Assembly: GCF_900129425.1 (NCBI RefSeq)
Contig: NZ_LT670817.1
Span: forward strand, 2,542,001-2,606,000
Source: Bradyrhizobium erythrophlei
GTDB taxonomy: Bacteria > Pseudomonadota > Alphaproteobacteria > Rhizobiales > Xanthobacteraceae
DNA length: 64,000 nucleotides
Direction: 5' to 3'
Part shown: positions 17,020-27,308 of the stretch, piece by piece
How positions within the stretch are numbered: the first letter of the stretch is position 1
Layout: the number at the start of each line of letters is the position of its first letter
The notes under the pieces: model-generated
What the model was told of the DNA's origin: nothing
Database searches by the model: none
The model's input: the letters and a program-made list of their open reading frames with translations, nothing else
Translations under genes and position numbers: made by a program

Positions 17020-17898
17020 TTGACCGCCGCAACCATCATCCAGTCTCTCGCCAGCGGCCTGTTGATGGGGCAGCTCTACGGCCTGATCGCCGTTGGGCTG
17101 GCGCTGATCTTCGGCCTGATGGATGTCGTGAACTTCGCCCATGGCGAATTCCTGATGATCGCGATGTATGCGACGTTCTTTCTGTTCGCGTTCTTTGCCA
17201 TTGATCCCTTGCTGGCCGCACCCCTGGTGGCGGCGGCGCTGTTCGTGTTCGGCGCGGTGGTCTATCTCCTGATCGTGCGCTTTGCGGTCCGCGCCAAAGC
17301 CAATGCCGGCATGGTGCAGATCTTCTCAACCTTCGGGCTCGCCATCGTCATGCGCGGGCTGGCGCAGTTCTTCTTCACGCCGGACTATCGCAGCGTCACC
17401 CATTCATGGCTCGGCGGCAAAACCATCTCGATATCGGGCATCTTCCTGCCGGTGCCGCAGCTGGCGGGCGCGCTGGTGTCGATCGCAGCCTTCATCGCGC
17501 TGTACTTTTTCATCAACCGCACCGATTTCGGCCGCGCTTTGGAAGCGACCCGCGAGGACGCCGGCGCGGTGGCGCTGGTCGGCATCGACAAGAACAAGGT
17601 GTTCGCGCTGGGCTGGGGCCTTGGGGCTGCGCTGGTGGGCCTGGCCGGCGCCGTGATGGCGATGTTCTTCTACATCTATCCCGACGTCGGCGCGTCATTT
17701 GCGCTGATCGCCTATGTCACGGTGGCGCTCGGCGGCTTCGGCAGCGTGTTCGGCGCCTTTGCCGGCGGCATCATCGTCGGCCTGGTCGAAGCTTCCACGG
17801 CGTTGATCCTGCCGCCCTCCCTGAAATCGGTCGGCATCTACGCGGTCTATCTGCTGGTGGTCTTCATCCGGCCGCGCGGCCTGTTCGGGTCGATCTGA
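17020..17898 (+). CDS. Liv-type ABC transporter permease (LivH-like)
   Basis: An inner-membrane permease of the LivH family with about eight hydrophobic helices. The signature GLIAVGLALIFGLMDVVNFAHGEFLM stretch (shown by ALIFGLMDVVNFAHGE) is at about residues 27 to 45, and AYVTVALGGFGSVFGAF near the C-terminus is the EAA-like loop that contacts the ATPases. A TTG at 17020 with TGGAG eight bases upstream is preferred; a second TTG at 17002 would add six residues. The stop overlaps the ATG of the next permease by one base. Confidence 0.88.
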   Translation: MTAATIIQSLASGLLMGQLYGLIAVGLALIFGLMDVVNFAHGEFLMIAMYATFFLFAFFAIDPLLAAPLVAAALFVFGAVVYLLIVRFAVRAKANAGMVQIFSTFGLAIVMRGLAQFFFTPDYRSVTHSWLGGKTISISGIFLPVPQLAGALVSIAAFIALYFFINRTDFGRALEATREDAGAVALVGIDKNKVFALGWGLGAALVGLAGAVMAMFFYIYPDVGASFALIAYVTVALGGFGSVFGAFAGGIIVGLVEASTALILPPSLKSVGIYAVYLLVVFIRPRGLFGSI

Positions 17899-18874
17899 TG
17901 GATACGACCTTCGCCCAGCGCCGCCGCCGCGATCTGATCGTAGCGGTGTGCCTTGCGGCGGTCGCCGCAATGGTTCCGCTGTTCGTGAAGGACGTCTACG
18001 TTCAGAACATCATGGTGCTGACCCTGATGTATGCCGCGTTGTCGCAGAGCTGGAATATCCTTTCGGGCTATTGCGGGCAGATCTCGCTCGGCCACGCGCT
18101 GTATTTCGGACTTGGCGCTTATACGACAGCGCTTCTGTTCACCAAGTTCGGCGTGCTGCCGTGGTTCGGCATGATCAGCGGCGGCCTGCTATCGGCGCTG
18201 ATTGCGATGGCGCTTGGTTACCCCTGTTTCCGCCTGCGCGGCCACTACTTCGTCATCGCCACCATCGTCATCGCCGAGATCGCGCTCCTTTTGTTCCAGA
18301 ACTGGAATTGGGCGGGCGCCGCGCTCGGCATCGACATTCCCGTGCGCCACGACAGTTGGCTCACTTTTCAGTTCACACGCAGCAAGCTGCCCTATTTCTA
18401 TTTCGCGCTCGCGCTGGCCTGCGTCGCCTGGCTGGTGACCTGGTGGCTGGAAGATTCCAAATGGGGCTACTGGTGGCGCGCCGTGAAGGACAATCCGGAC
18501 GCCGCCGAAAGCCTCGGCGTGGTCGTGTTCAATTCCAAGATGGGGGCCGCGGCGGTCTCGGCCTTTCTCACCGCGGTCGGCGGCGCCTTCTATGCCCAGT
18601 TCGTATCCTACATCGATCCCGAAAGCGTCATGGGTTTTCAGTTTTCGCTATTGATGGCGCTGCCCGCGGTGCTCGGCGGCATCGGGACGCTGTGGGGGCC
18701 GGTACTCGGCGCCGTCATTCTGATCCCGCTCACCGAACTGACGCGCTCCTTCATCGGCGGTTCCGGCCGCGGCGTCGACCTGATCGTCTACGGCACGCTG
18801 ATCGTGCTGATCTCGCTGGCGCGCCCCGAGGGCCTGGTCGGACTGTTCTCGCCGCGGCGCAAGGGAGCGGCGCG

Positions 18875-18878
<4 letters not shown>
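17898..18878 (+). CDS. Liv-type ABC transporter permease (LivM-like)
   Basis: A 326-residue LivM-type permease. The motif LSGYCGQISLGHALYFGLGAY near residue 55 (core GQISLGHALYFGLGAY) marks the family. A further conserved segment is RAVKDNPDAAESLGV near 197, followed by the ALPAVLGGIGTLWGPVLGA loop. It pairs with the preceding LivH-like subunit to form the membrane channel. Its first ATG overlaps the preceding stop (TGATG), and its own stop overlaps the next start (ATGA), so the cassette is translationally coupled. Confidence 0.9.
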
Positions 18879-19589
<711 letters not shown>

Positions 19590-19606
<17 letters not shown>

Positions 19607-20294
19607 AATCACCACCGCCTATCAGGGATTGGTGGCGATCTCGGCTGTGAGCATCGAGGTCGCCAAAGGCGAGATCGTCTGCGTCGCCGGCGCCAACGGT
19701 GCCGGCAAATCGACGCTGCTGAAATCCATCGCCGGCGCCGAGCGGCCGCGCTCCGGCACCGTGACCTTCGACGGTGCGCGCATCGACGGCCTGGCGCAGC
19801 ACGTGATCACCGCGCGCGGCATCGCCTATGTGCCGGAAAACCGCCGCCTGTTCCCGCGGCTGTCGGTGCGCGACAACCTGCGGCTCGGCAGTTACATGTA
19901 CCGCAGCCAGCCTGATCGCGACGAGCCGCTGGCGCTGGTGTTCAAATTGTTTCCGCGCCTGTCGGAGCGTCTGGAACAGCGCGCCGAAACACTGAGCGGC
20001 GGCGAGCAGCAGATGCTGGCGATCGGCCGCGCGCTGATGACGCGGCCGCGGCTGTTGATGCTGGACGAGCCGTCGCAGGGCATCATGCCGAAACTGGTCG
20101 ACGAAATCTTTCAGGCGGTGAAGCGAATCCGCGACGCGGGGATGACCGTATTGATTGTTGAGCAGCGCATCGCCGAATGCCTTGATATCGCCGACCGCGC
20201 CTACATCCTGCAGACCGGCCGCCTCCTGATGCAGGGCACCGCAGCCGAGATCATGGGCAATCCCGACGTGCGCAAGGCGTATCTCGGGCTGTGA
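19590..20294 (+). CDS. Liv-type ABC transporter ATP-binding protein (LivF-like)
   Basis: A 234-residue ATPase completing the cassette. Walker A GANGAGKSTLLK is near residue 34, the signature is LSGGEQQMLAIGRAL near 134, Walker B is RLLMLDEPSQGIMP near 155 and the H-loop region reads VEQRIAECL, with Gln where His is usual. This substitution (VEQ) is common in LivF proteins. It is the last gene of the cassette; a repeat follows directly and a convergent gene begins beyond it. Confidence 0.9.
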
Positions 20295-20297
20295 CAC

Positions 20298-20447
20298 TCG
20301 TGTCCCGGACGCGGTGCAGCGCTTCTCCCGGCGATGCGAAGCATCGTCCGGTACGCTGCTCCGCAGAGCCGGGACCCATTCGCGTTTAGATAAGATGACC
20401 ACGGATCAGCAGCGCATCGCTTCGCGCTGCCCAGCGTCCGGGGAACG
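20298..20447. repeat. Intergenic palindromic repeat, family G
   Basis: Left arm GTGTCCCGGACGCGGTGCAGCG, with GGCGATGCGAAGCATCGTCC inside, paired at a distance with GCGCATCGCTTCGCGCTGC and CAGCGTCCGGGG. Only one copy is in this window. It separates the convergent stops of the LivF-like gene and otnC. Confidence 0.6.
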
Positions 20448-20452
20448 CGGCG

Positions 20453-21112
20453 TCAATGCTCGTGCTGCTCCGGCAACGTCAGCCCGAACGTTTTTGTCAA
20501 ATCAGCCACCTGCGCCAGCGTCAAATACCGCGGGTTCAGCCCGCGCAGCAGTAGATACAGCTTTGCGGTTTCCTCCAGTTCCTCGATCGCAAACACTGCC
20601 GCTTCCAGCGACTCCCCGGCGACCACCGGGCCGTGATTGGCGAGCAGCACGGAAGCATATTTGCCGGCGAGGCCCTTGATCGCGTCGGCTACATCAGGAT
20701 CGCCTGGCCGATAATACGGCACCAGCGCGGTGGCGCCGCATTTCATCAGGTAATAGGCGGTCATCGGCGGCAATGCGGCGCGTGGATCGATCTCCGGCAG
20801 CATCGACAGCGCCACCGAATGGGTTGAGTGCAGATGCACCACCGCGCGCGCCGCGTTGCGCGTCTGGTACAGCGCGGTATGCAGCGGCACTTCCTTGGTC
20901 GGAGCGTCGCCGGACGTTAGCCTGCCGTCGGCGCCGAGCCGCGACAGCCGCGCCGGATCCAGGGAACCGAGCGAGGCGTTGGTCGGCGTTACCATATAGC
21001 CGCCGTCGTCAAGTCTGACGCTGATGTTACCCGACGAGCCCGGCGTCAGCCCGCGCTCGAACAGCGAGCGGCCGAGGCGGCAGATTTCCTCGCGTATCCC
21101 GGTTTCGGTCAT
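20453..21112 (-). CDS. otnC: 3-oxo-tetronate 4-phosphate decarboxylase (class II aldolase family)
   Basis: A 219-residue class II aldolase/adducin-fold enzyme. Zinc ligands are recognisable in VHLHSTHS near residue 94 and LANHGPV near 160, and TPGSSGNISVR near the N-terminus is the phosphate-binding loop of the family. In the tetronate pathway OtnC decarboxylates 3-oxo-tetronate 4-phosphate to dihydroxyacetone phosphate. The identity as OtnC rather than fuculose or ribulose-phosphate aldolase rests on the divergent neighbours ltnD, otnI and otnK, which complete that pathway. The 126-bp gap before ltnD is a shared divergent promoter region. Confidence 0.82.
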   Translation of the reverse strand: MTETGIREEICRLGRSLFERGLTPGSSGNISVRLDDGGYMVTPTNASLGSLDPARLSRLGADGRLTSGDAPTKEVPLHTALYQTRNAARAVVHLHSTHSVALSMLPEIDPRAALPPMTAYYLMKCGATALVPYYRPGDPDVADAIKGLAGKYASVLLANHGPVVAGESLEAAVFAIEELEETAKLYLLLRGLNPRYLTLAQVADLTKTFGLTLPEQHEH

Positions 21113-21238
21113 ATCCGTATCCTGGCAGCATCCTCGTGCCGCCTTGTCTCACGCTTTGGCAGCGCGGCCAAGCCGTGATACCCAGAGGCAAAGCCGCATC
21201 TGAACTGCGGCTATGAGGAACCCCTAAGGAATTGCCGC

Positions 21239-22159
21239 ATGCCTGAATCCGTCACCGCTAAACCGCGCATCGCCGTCATCGGGCTGGGCTCGATGGGGTT
21301 TGGCATGGCGACCTCGCTGCGGCGGGCCGGTTTTGACGTCACCGGCTGCGATGTCTCCGATGAGGCCGTGGCGCGGTTTGTCGCCGACGGCGGGGCCGGC
21401 GCGAAAACGCCGGCCGAGGCCGCGAAGTCGGTCGACATCGCGGTCAGCGTGGTCGTCAACGCCGCGCAGACTGAAACCATTCTGTTCGGCAAGGAAGGCG
21501 TCGCCGAAACACTGGCAAAAGACGCGGTGTTCGTCTCCTCCGCCACCATGGATCCGGATGTGGCGCGGCGGCTGGCGAAACAACTGGAGGCGACCGGCCG
21601 GCACTACCTCGATGCGCCGATCTCCGGCGGCGCCCAGCGCGCGGCGCAAGGCGAACTCACCATTTTGGCGTCAGGCAGTCCTGCGGCTTTCGCCAAGGCC
21701 AGGCCCGCGCTCGATGCGATGGCGGCAAAGCTCTACGAACTCGGCGATGCCGCCGGGCAGGGCGCCGCGTTCAAGATGATCAACCAGCTTCTGGCCGGCG
21801 TGCATATCGCGGCCGCCTCGGAGGCGATCACATTCGCCGCCAAACAGGGGCTCGATATTCGCAAGGTCTATGAGGTGATCACGGCGTCGGCCGGCAATTC
21901 CTGGATGTTCGAAAACCGCATGCCGCACGTGCTCGACGGCGATTACTCCCCGCGCAGTGCGGTGGAAATTTTCGTGAAAGACCTTGGCATCATTCAGGAC
22001 ATGGCGCGCACGGCGAAATTTCCGGTGCCGGTGGCATCCGCCGCGCTGCAGATGTTCCTGATGACGGCGGCGTCCGGCATGGGCCGCGACGACGACGCCT
22101 CGGTGGCGCGGATGTATGCCCGGGTCACCGGCACGGCTTTGCCGGGCGAGCCGAAATAG
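21239..22159 (+). CDS. ltnD: L-threonate dehydrogenase (beta-hydroxyacid dehydrogenase family)
   Basis: A 306-residue NAD-dependent dehydrogenase that would oxidise L-threonate to 2-oxo-tetronate. The Rossmann motif is GLGSMGFGMA at about 15 to 24; the substrate-binding DAPISGGAQRAAQGELT follows near 126; the catalytic lysine lies in KMINQLLAGVHIAAASEA near 178. These match the LtnD branch of the 3-hydroxyisobutyrate dehydrogenase family. AAGGAA precedes the ATG at 21239. It is followed 25 bp later by otnI, consistent with one operon. Confidence 0.85.
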   Translation: MPESVTAKPRIAVIGLGSMGFGMATSLRRAGFDVTGCDVSDEAVARFVADGGAGAKTPAEAAKSVDIAVSVVVNAAQTETILFGKEGVAETLAKDAVFVSSATMDPDVARRLAKQLEATGRHYLDAPISGGAQRAAQGELTILASGSPAAFAKARPALDAMAAKLYELGDAAGQGAAFKMINQLLAGVHIAAASEAITFAAKQGLDIRKVYEVITASAGNSWMFENRMPHVLDGDYSPRSAVEIFVKDLGIIQDMARTAKFPVPVASAALQMFLMTAASGMGRDDDASVARMYARVTGTALPGEPK

Positions 22160-22184
22160 CAGTGAACCAACAAGAGGACATCAG

Positions 22185-22967
22185 ATGCCCCGTTTCGCCG
22201 CCAATCTCACCATGATGTTCAACGAAGTGCCGTTCCTCGACCGCTTTGATGCGGCGGCGCGGGCCGGGTTTACCGCCGTTGAATTCCTGTTTCCTTACGA
22301 TCATCCGGCCGAAGAGGTCGGCAAGCGGCTCAAGGCCGCCGGACTGACGCAGGCGCTGTTCAACCTTCCGCCGGGCAATTGGGAAGCCGGCGAAAAAGGC
22401 TTTGCCGCGCTGCCGGATCGTTTTGCCGATCTGCAGCAGAGTCTGATGACCGCGCTGCCTTATGCGCAGGCGACCGGTGTCAAGCGCGTGCATCTGATGG
22501 CGGGGATCGCCGACCGCCGCGATCCCAAAGCGGTGGCGGCGTTTCGCAAGTCGCTGGTATGGGCGGCCGAGTTCTTCCGCCCCCATGGCCTCGACGTCGT
22601 GATCGAGCCGATCAACCCGCGCAACGTGCCCGGCTACTTCCTCAACGATTTCGGCTTCGCCCGCGATCTGATCCGCGAACTGGAGATCCCCAACCTGAAA
22701 TTGCAGTTCGATATCTATCACTGCCAGATCATCCATGGCGACGTCACCATGCGACTGCGCGAGATGATGCCGATCATCGGTCACGTCCAGATCGCCAGTA
22801 TCCCCTCGCGCAACGAGCCGGACGGCGAGGAATTGAACTATCCGTTTCTGTTCGATGAACTCGACCGGCTCGGCTATGGTGGTTTCATCGGCTGCGAATA
22901 TAACCCGCGGGCCAGGACCACCGACGGCCTCGGCTGGTTCAGGCCCTATGCCGGAGTGAAAACATGA
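22185..22967 (+). CDS. otnI: 2-oxo-tetronate isomerase (hydroxypyruvate isomerase-like)
   Basis: A 260-residue TIM-barrel sugar isomerase-like protein (AP endonuclease 2 fold). Hallmarks are FAANLTMMFNEVPFLDRF at the N-terminus, NLPPGNWEAGEKG near 62, the metal site glutamate in VIEPINPRNVPGYF near 142 and FDIYHCQIIHGD near 175. OtnI converts 2-oxo-tetronate to 3-oxo-tetronate; the close relative Hyi isomerises hydroxypyruvate. AGAGGA before the ATG at 22185 decides the start over the longer frame that runs back into ltnD. Its stop overlaps otnK by four bases (ATGA). Confidence 0.85.
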   Translation: MPRFAANLTMMFNEVPFLDRFDAAARAGFTAVEFLFPYDHPAEEVGKRLKAAGLTQALFNLPPGNWEAGEKGFAALPDRFADLQQSLMTALPYAQATGVKRVHLMAGIADRRDPKAVAAFRKSLVWAAEFFRPHGLDVVIEPINPRNVPGYFLNDFGFARDLIRELEIPNLKLQFDIYHCQIIHGDVTMRLREMMPIIGHVQIASIPSRNEPDGEELNYPFLFDELDRLGYGGFIGCEYNPRARTTDGLGWFRPYAGVKT

Positions 22968-24253
22968 CGCCGGCCGGAAAGCTATCTCTTGGCTGCATCG
23001 CCGACGATTACACCGGCGCCTCCGATCTCGCCAACACGCTGACCCGCTGCGGGTTGCGCACGGTGCAGACCATCGGCGTTCCCGCAGACGATCTCGATCT
23101 GCCCGACGTCGATGCGGTGGTGGTATCGCTGAAAAGCCGGTCGATCGATGCCGGACTCGCGGTGTCGCGCTCGCGATCGGCGGAAAAATGGCTGCGCGGC
23201 CGAGGCGCCCGGCACGTGCTGTTCAAGATCTGCTCGACCTTCGATTCCACCGATGCCGGCAATATCGGCCCGGTCATGGACGCGCTGCGCGCCGATTCCG
23301 GCGAGACAATCGTGCTGGTGACGCCGGCGTTTCCGGAGACTGGCCGCACGGTGTATCAGGGCAATCTGTTCGTAGGCTCGGTGCCGCTGAACGAAAGCCC
23401 CCTGAAAGATCATCCGCTCAATCCGATGCACGATTCCAATCTGGTGCGGGTGCTGGCGCGGCAAAGCCGGACCACCGTCGGTCTCGTCGCTCTCGCGGAC
23501 ATCGCGGGCGGTGCGGACGCCGTCCGCGCGCGCCTTGCCGATCTTTCCGGCAAAGGTTTTGGCGCCGTGATCGCGGACGCAGTTTTCGAGCGCGATCTGG
23601 AAACCATCGGCGCCGTCGCGCTGGATCATCGCGTCTCCGTTGGCGCATCCGGCCTCGGCCTCGGTCTGGCCCGTGCGCTGGTCGCCTCACGCCTTGTCAA
23701 ATCGGATACGTCGGACGCGATCTCGGACTCGCCGGTCGGCGGCCCGGCAGCGTGTCTGGCGGGCAGTTGTTCGCAGGCGACGCTGCAGCAGATCGCCAAC
23801 GCCGAAGCTGTCATGCCGGTGCTGCATCTCGATCCCGACCAGGCCGTCGCCGGCAAGGGTGAAGCCCGGCGTGCGCTGGCCTGGGCTCGGGAACGGCTCA
23901 AGGACGGCCCGGTGCTGATCGCCAGCAGTTCGACGCCGGACGAGGTCGCCGCCTTGCAGGCGCGCCAGGGCCGCGATGCCGCGGGCCATGCGATCGAGCA
24001 GGCGATGGCCGACATCGCTGAAGGATTGGTTCAATCGGGTGTACGGCGGCTGGTGGTCGCCGGCGGCGAAACCTCCGGCGCGGTGGTGGACCGCTTGCAG
24101 ATTCCCGGCTTTCTGGTGGGCGCGGAGATCGCCGCCGGCGTGCCGGTGCTGCGCGCGGTCGGCGCCAGCGCCGGCGAGATGCTGCTGGCGCTGAAGTCAG
24201 GCAATTTCGGCGGCCCGAAATTTTTCTCCGACGCGCTGAAGCTGATGCGCTGA
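22964..24253 (+). CDS. otnK: 3-oxo-tetronate kinase (DUF1537 family)
   Basis: A 429-residue four-carbon acid sugar kinase. The family's substrate-binding N-terminal motif GCIADDYTGASDLAN is at about 9 to 23, and the C-terminal nucleotide-binding region shows VVAGGETSGAVV near 364 and GVPVLRAVGASAGEMLLALKSGNFG (core GNFGGPKFF) at the end. It phosphorylates 3-oxo-tetronate at O4 for OtnC to decarboxylate. With ltnD, otnI and otnC it completes the L-threonate or tetronate route to dihydroxyacetone phosphate. It convergently faces chrA with a 50-bp gap. Confidence 0.87.
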   Translation: MTPAGKLSLGCIADDYTGASDLANTLTRCGLRTVQTIGVPADDLDLPDVDAVVVSLKSRSIDAGLAVSRSRSAEKWLRGRGARHVLFKICSTFDSTDAGNIGPVMDALRADSGETIVLVTPAFPETGRTVYQGNLFVGSVPLNESPLKDHPLNPMHDSNLVRVLARQSRTTVGLVALADIAGGADAVRARLADLSGKGFGAVIADAVFERDLETIGAVALDHRVSVGASGLGLGLARALVASRLVKSDTSDAISDSPVGGPAACLAGSCSQATLQQIANAEAVMPVLHLDPDQAVAGKGEARRALAWARERLKDGPVLIASSSTPDEVAALQARQGRDAAGHAIEQAMADIAEGLVQSGVRRLVVAGGETSGAVVDRLQIPGFLVGAEIAAGVPVLRAVGASAGEMLLALKSGNFGGPKFFSDALKLMR

Positions 24254-24303
24254 GCGGCATCACCCCCATCTGTGTCGCACGCTGTTATCTCCGATCGCAC
24301 TTC

Positions 24304-25533
24304 CTAGAGACTCGACAACACGCCGGCACCGGCCAGGACCACCACCACGATCCAGGGCGGCATCTTCCATATCGTGAGGAGGAGGAAGCCCGCGAGCGCG
24401 AGTGCAAAATCGCGCGGTGACAGGACGGCGCTGGTCCAGACCGGGTTGTAAAGGGCCGCACCGAGAATACCGACCACGGCTGCATTGGTGCCCCGCATGG
24501 CCGCCTGAGCGGCGGGGCGCGTCCGCATCGCATCCCAGAACGGCAGCATGCCATAGACAAGCAGCATGCCCGGAAGGAACAGCGCGACGAGAGCAATGAC
24601 GGCGCCAGCCACGCCGTTTGGCGGAGGACCCATCACCGCCCCAAGATAGGCGGCGAAGGTGAAGAGCGGGCCCGGCACCGCCTGCGCCATTCCATATCCT
24701 GCCAGGAATGCCTCGTTGTTGATCCATCCCGGCGTAACAACCTGGGCCTGAAGCAGCGGCAGCACGACATGGCCGCCGCCAAACACGAGCGTGCCCGACC
24801 GGTAGAACGCGTCGAACAAGGCGAGCGCCTGAGAGCCGGTCGCGCTGGCGACGAACGGAGGTATCAAGAGGAGCGCGGCGAAGAGAGCGAGCGCGATGAC
24901 GCCTCCTCGCGGGGTGACCGGAAAATTCAGATCCCCGGAATGCGGCGCGACCTCTCCCCGGCAGAGCCAAAGGCCCGCGCACGCGCCGAGCGCGATTGCT
25001 GCGATCTGCCCGAACGATCCGGCGAAAAAAACAACGACCGCAATCGCGGCAAGCGCGATGCCGGCGCGGGTGCGATCGGGTGTGAGGGTTCGCGACATGC
25101 CCCAGATGGCTTGTGCGACGACGGCAACAGCGACAAGCTTGAGGCCATGCAGGAAACCTTCGGCAACCGGCCCCGTGAATGCGGCTGCGCCCATCGCAAA
25201 GGCGAACAGGATCAGGGCCGAGGGTATGGTGAAGGCGAACCACGCCGCAAGTCCACCCAAAAGGCCATTGGCTCGAAGAATGCCGAGGGAAAAGCCGACC
25301 TGGCTGGAGGCCGGCCCTGGAAGAAACTGACAGAGCGCGACCAGGTCCGCATAGGCAGGGTCGTCGAGCCATTTGCGACGCACCACCAACTCATCCCGGA
25401 AGTATCCGAGATGAGCGATCGGACCGCCAAACGAGGTCAATCCCAGCTTCAGGAATGTCTTGAAGACCTCGCCGACGCGACCTTCGGAAGCGTCGCTGCT
25501 CGCAGGTCGTTGAACTTCATTGTCCAGATTCAT
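24304..25533 (-). CDS. chrA: Chromate efflux transporter ChrA
   Basis: A 409-residue inner-membrane exporter of the CHR family with two homologous halves. Each half has its hallmark: FGGPIAHLGYFR near residue 37 and LPGPASSQVG near 70 in the first, FGGGHVVLPLL near 258 and AVPGPLFTFAAYLG near 288 in the second. It extrudes chromate. The ATG at 25533 (MNLDNEVQRP) is chosen since the longer frame upstream crosses the operator-like palindromes. No chrB regulator is present. It is divergent from the multicopper oxidase. Confidence 0.9.
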   Translation of the reverse strand: MNLDNEVQRPASSDASEGRVGEVFKTFLKLGLTSFGGPIAHLGYFRDELVVRRKWLDDPAYADLVALCQFLPGPASSQVGFSLGILRANGLLGGLAAWFAFTIPSALILFAFAMGAAAFTGPVAEGFLHGLKLVAVAVVAQAIWGMSRTLTPDRTRAGIALAAIAVVVFFAGSFGQIAAIALGACAGLWLCRGEVAPHSGDLNFPVTPRGGVIALALFAALLLIPPFVASATGSQALALFDAFYRSGTLVFGGGHVVLPLLQAQVVTPGWINNEAFLAGYGMAQAVPGPLFTFAAYLGAVMGPPPNGVAGAVIALVALFLPGMLLVYGMLPFWDAMRTRPAAQAAMRGTNAAVVGILGAALYNPVWTSAVLSPRDFALALAGFLLLTIWKMPPWIVVVVLAGAGVLSSL

Positions 25534-25547
25534 TCGATTGCGCTCAA

Positions 25548-25576
25548 ATATCGATAAACGATATCGGGAACCGATA
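25548..25576. promoter_or_regulatory. Two overlapping palindromes upstream of chrA
   Basis: ATATCG-ATAAA-CGATAT at 25548 to 25564 overlaps TATCGG-GAA-CCGATA at 25562 to 25576, both perfect 6-base dyads, starting 15 bp upstream of the chrA start in the 207-bp divergent gap. This looks like a repressor operator; the cognate regulator is not in the window. Confidence 0.5.
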
Positions 25577-25740
25577 CTGCAGCCAAGCGTTTCCGGCCAT
25601 CGTGCAACCGCGAGGAGATGATAGTGGCCTCGGTATCCGATGAAATGCCCCGTTTGTGACATCGTTCGATCTGGACTATCGCATTTCGATCGTGCAACTC
25701 GGGTAGCCGGTCGATTGGGTCGTTACGACGGAGCGTTCTC

Positions 25741-27219
25741 ATGACAATTGATCGGCGCCGGCTGCTGCAAGCTGGGGGAATCACAGCGCTCTCGGCAGCG
25801 CTTCCCAAACGGGTCCAGGCTCAGTCTTCCGACAGCCCGCACGTTTCGCCGCAAGGCGCAGCGGATCATGCGATCCGGATCGGCAACGGGCTCGTTGAAC
25901 TGGCACAGGATCGCATCATTTCCACCACCACTTACAACGGGCAGTTTCCGGGCCCCCTGCTGCGCTTCAAGGAAGGCCAGAAGGTCGTCGTCGATGTCCA
26001 CAATGATACCGATACGCCAGAGCAGCTGCATTGGCACGGGCAGACGCTACCGGTGGATGTGGACGGGGCGTTTGAAGAGGGGACACCGTTCATTCCCGCC
26101 CATGGTATGCGCCGCATAGGTTTTTCGCCCGGGCCGGCTGGACTACGATTCTATCACACGCACCTCACGCCCGGTGCCGATCTGTCCGGCGGCCAATATG
26201 GCGGACAAGTAGGCACGGTCTACATCGAGCCGAAACATGAACCGGGCCGCTACGATCGCGAAGTGTTTCTGATGCTCAAGGAATTCCAGCCCGCATTCAG
26301 TCGCGGCGGCGACATGGCGATGGATTTTCTTGCACCGGCGACGCGGGTCAAGGTGCTCGAGGAGGCCGGCGAATCGGCGATGCGCGCTTCATTGGCCAAG
26401 GGAATGCGGCACGGTTTCGAGGTCGGGTACAGCCTGTTCTCGATCAATGGCCGGATGCTGGGCCATGGCGATCCCATTCGCGTCAAGGCGGGCGAGCGTG
26501 TGCTGTTTCATATCGTCAACGGCAGTGCGACCGAAATCCGCAGCCTCGCTTTGCCGGGACACAGCTTCGAGGTTATCGCATTGGACGGCAATCCCGTCCC
26601 GACAACGACGCACGTACCCGTCCTGTGGCTGGGAACCGCCGAACGTGTATCTGCGATGGTCGAGATGAACCATCCCGGAGTTTGGGTCATGGGCGACCTG
26701 GCGGACGACGACCGCGCAAGGGGGATGGGCATCGTGATTGAGTATGCCGGCAAAACGGGAAAGCCAAAATGGACCAGGCCGGCTCCGTTTAAATGGGACT
26801 ACACGCGTTTCGGAAGGTCCGGCCCTGACGGGCAGGCACCGGATGAAACCATCGATATGACGTTCACCAAGAACAACGCGGCCACTCAAGGCTTCAACGA
26901 ATGGCGCATCAATGATGTCGCGTTCTCGATGGACAAAATGGAGCCGATGTTTCACCTGCGTCAGGGCAGGCGCTATCGGCTGCGCATGAGCAATGCCAGC
27001 GACGACATCCACCCCGTGCATCTGCACCGTCACAGCTTCGAACTGACCCGGATAGCTGGAAAAACCACAGCCGGGATCATGAAGGATGTCGTCATGCTCG
27101 GCGGATACCAGCAAGTGGAAGTTGACTTTGTGGCGGACAATCCCGGTTTGACCTTGTTCCATTGCCACCAACAGCTGCACATGGACTTCGGCTTCATGGC
27201 ACTGTTCGATTGCGCCTAG
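25741..27219 (+). CDS. Multicopper oxidase, Tat-exported
   Basis: A 492-residue three-cupredoxin-domain oxidase. The signal DRRRLLQAGGITALSAALP has the twin-arginine pattern, ending near VQAQ. The copper motifs are all present: HWHGQ near 97, FYHTHL near 137, HPVHLHRHSFEL near 423 and HCHQQLHMDFGFM near 474, which supply the type 1 and trinuclear sites. It should oxidise Cu(I), other metal ions or phenols in the periplasm. It differs from CopA in lacking Met-rich repeats. Its neighbours (chrA, cation transporter, MerR regulator) point to metal tolerance. Confidence 0.9.
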   Translation: MTIDRRRLLQAGGITALSAALPKRVQAQSSDSPHVSPQGAADHAIRIGNGLVELAQDRIISTTTYNGQFPGPLLRFKEGQKVVVDVHNDTDTPEQLHWHGQTLPVDVDGAFEEGTPFIPAHGMRRIGFSPGPAGLRFYHTHLTPGADLSGGQYGGQVGTVYIEPKHEPGRYDREVFLMLKEFQPAFSRGGDMAMDFLAPATRVKVLEEAGESAMRASLAKGMRHGFEVGYSLFSINGRMLGHGDPIRVKAGERVLFHIVNGSATEIRSLALPGHSFEVIALDGNPVPTTTHVPVLWLGTAERVSAMVEMNHPGVWVMGDLADDDRARGMGIVIEYAGKTGKPKWTRPAPFKWDYTRFGRSGPDGQAPDETIDMTFTKNNAATQGFNEWRINDVAFSMDKMEPMFHLRQGRRYRLRMSNASDDIHPVHLHRHSFELTRIAGKTTAGIMKDVVMLGGYQQVEVDFVADNPGLTLFHCHQQLHMDFGFMALFDCA

Positions 27220-27308
27220 TTCAGGCCTGCTCAAGCCTGACTACCGCGGCGTTCGAATGCTTGTTCCGTTCCTACCGCCGACGAACGCCGTATTGAGCCC
27301 GATTCCAA

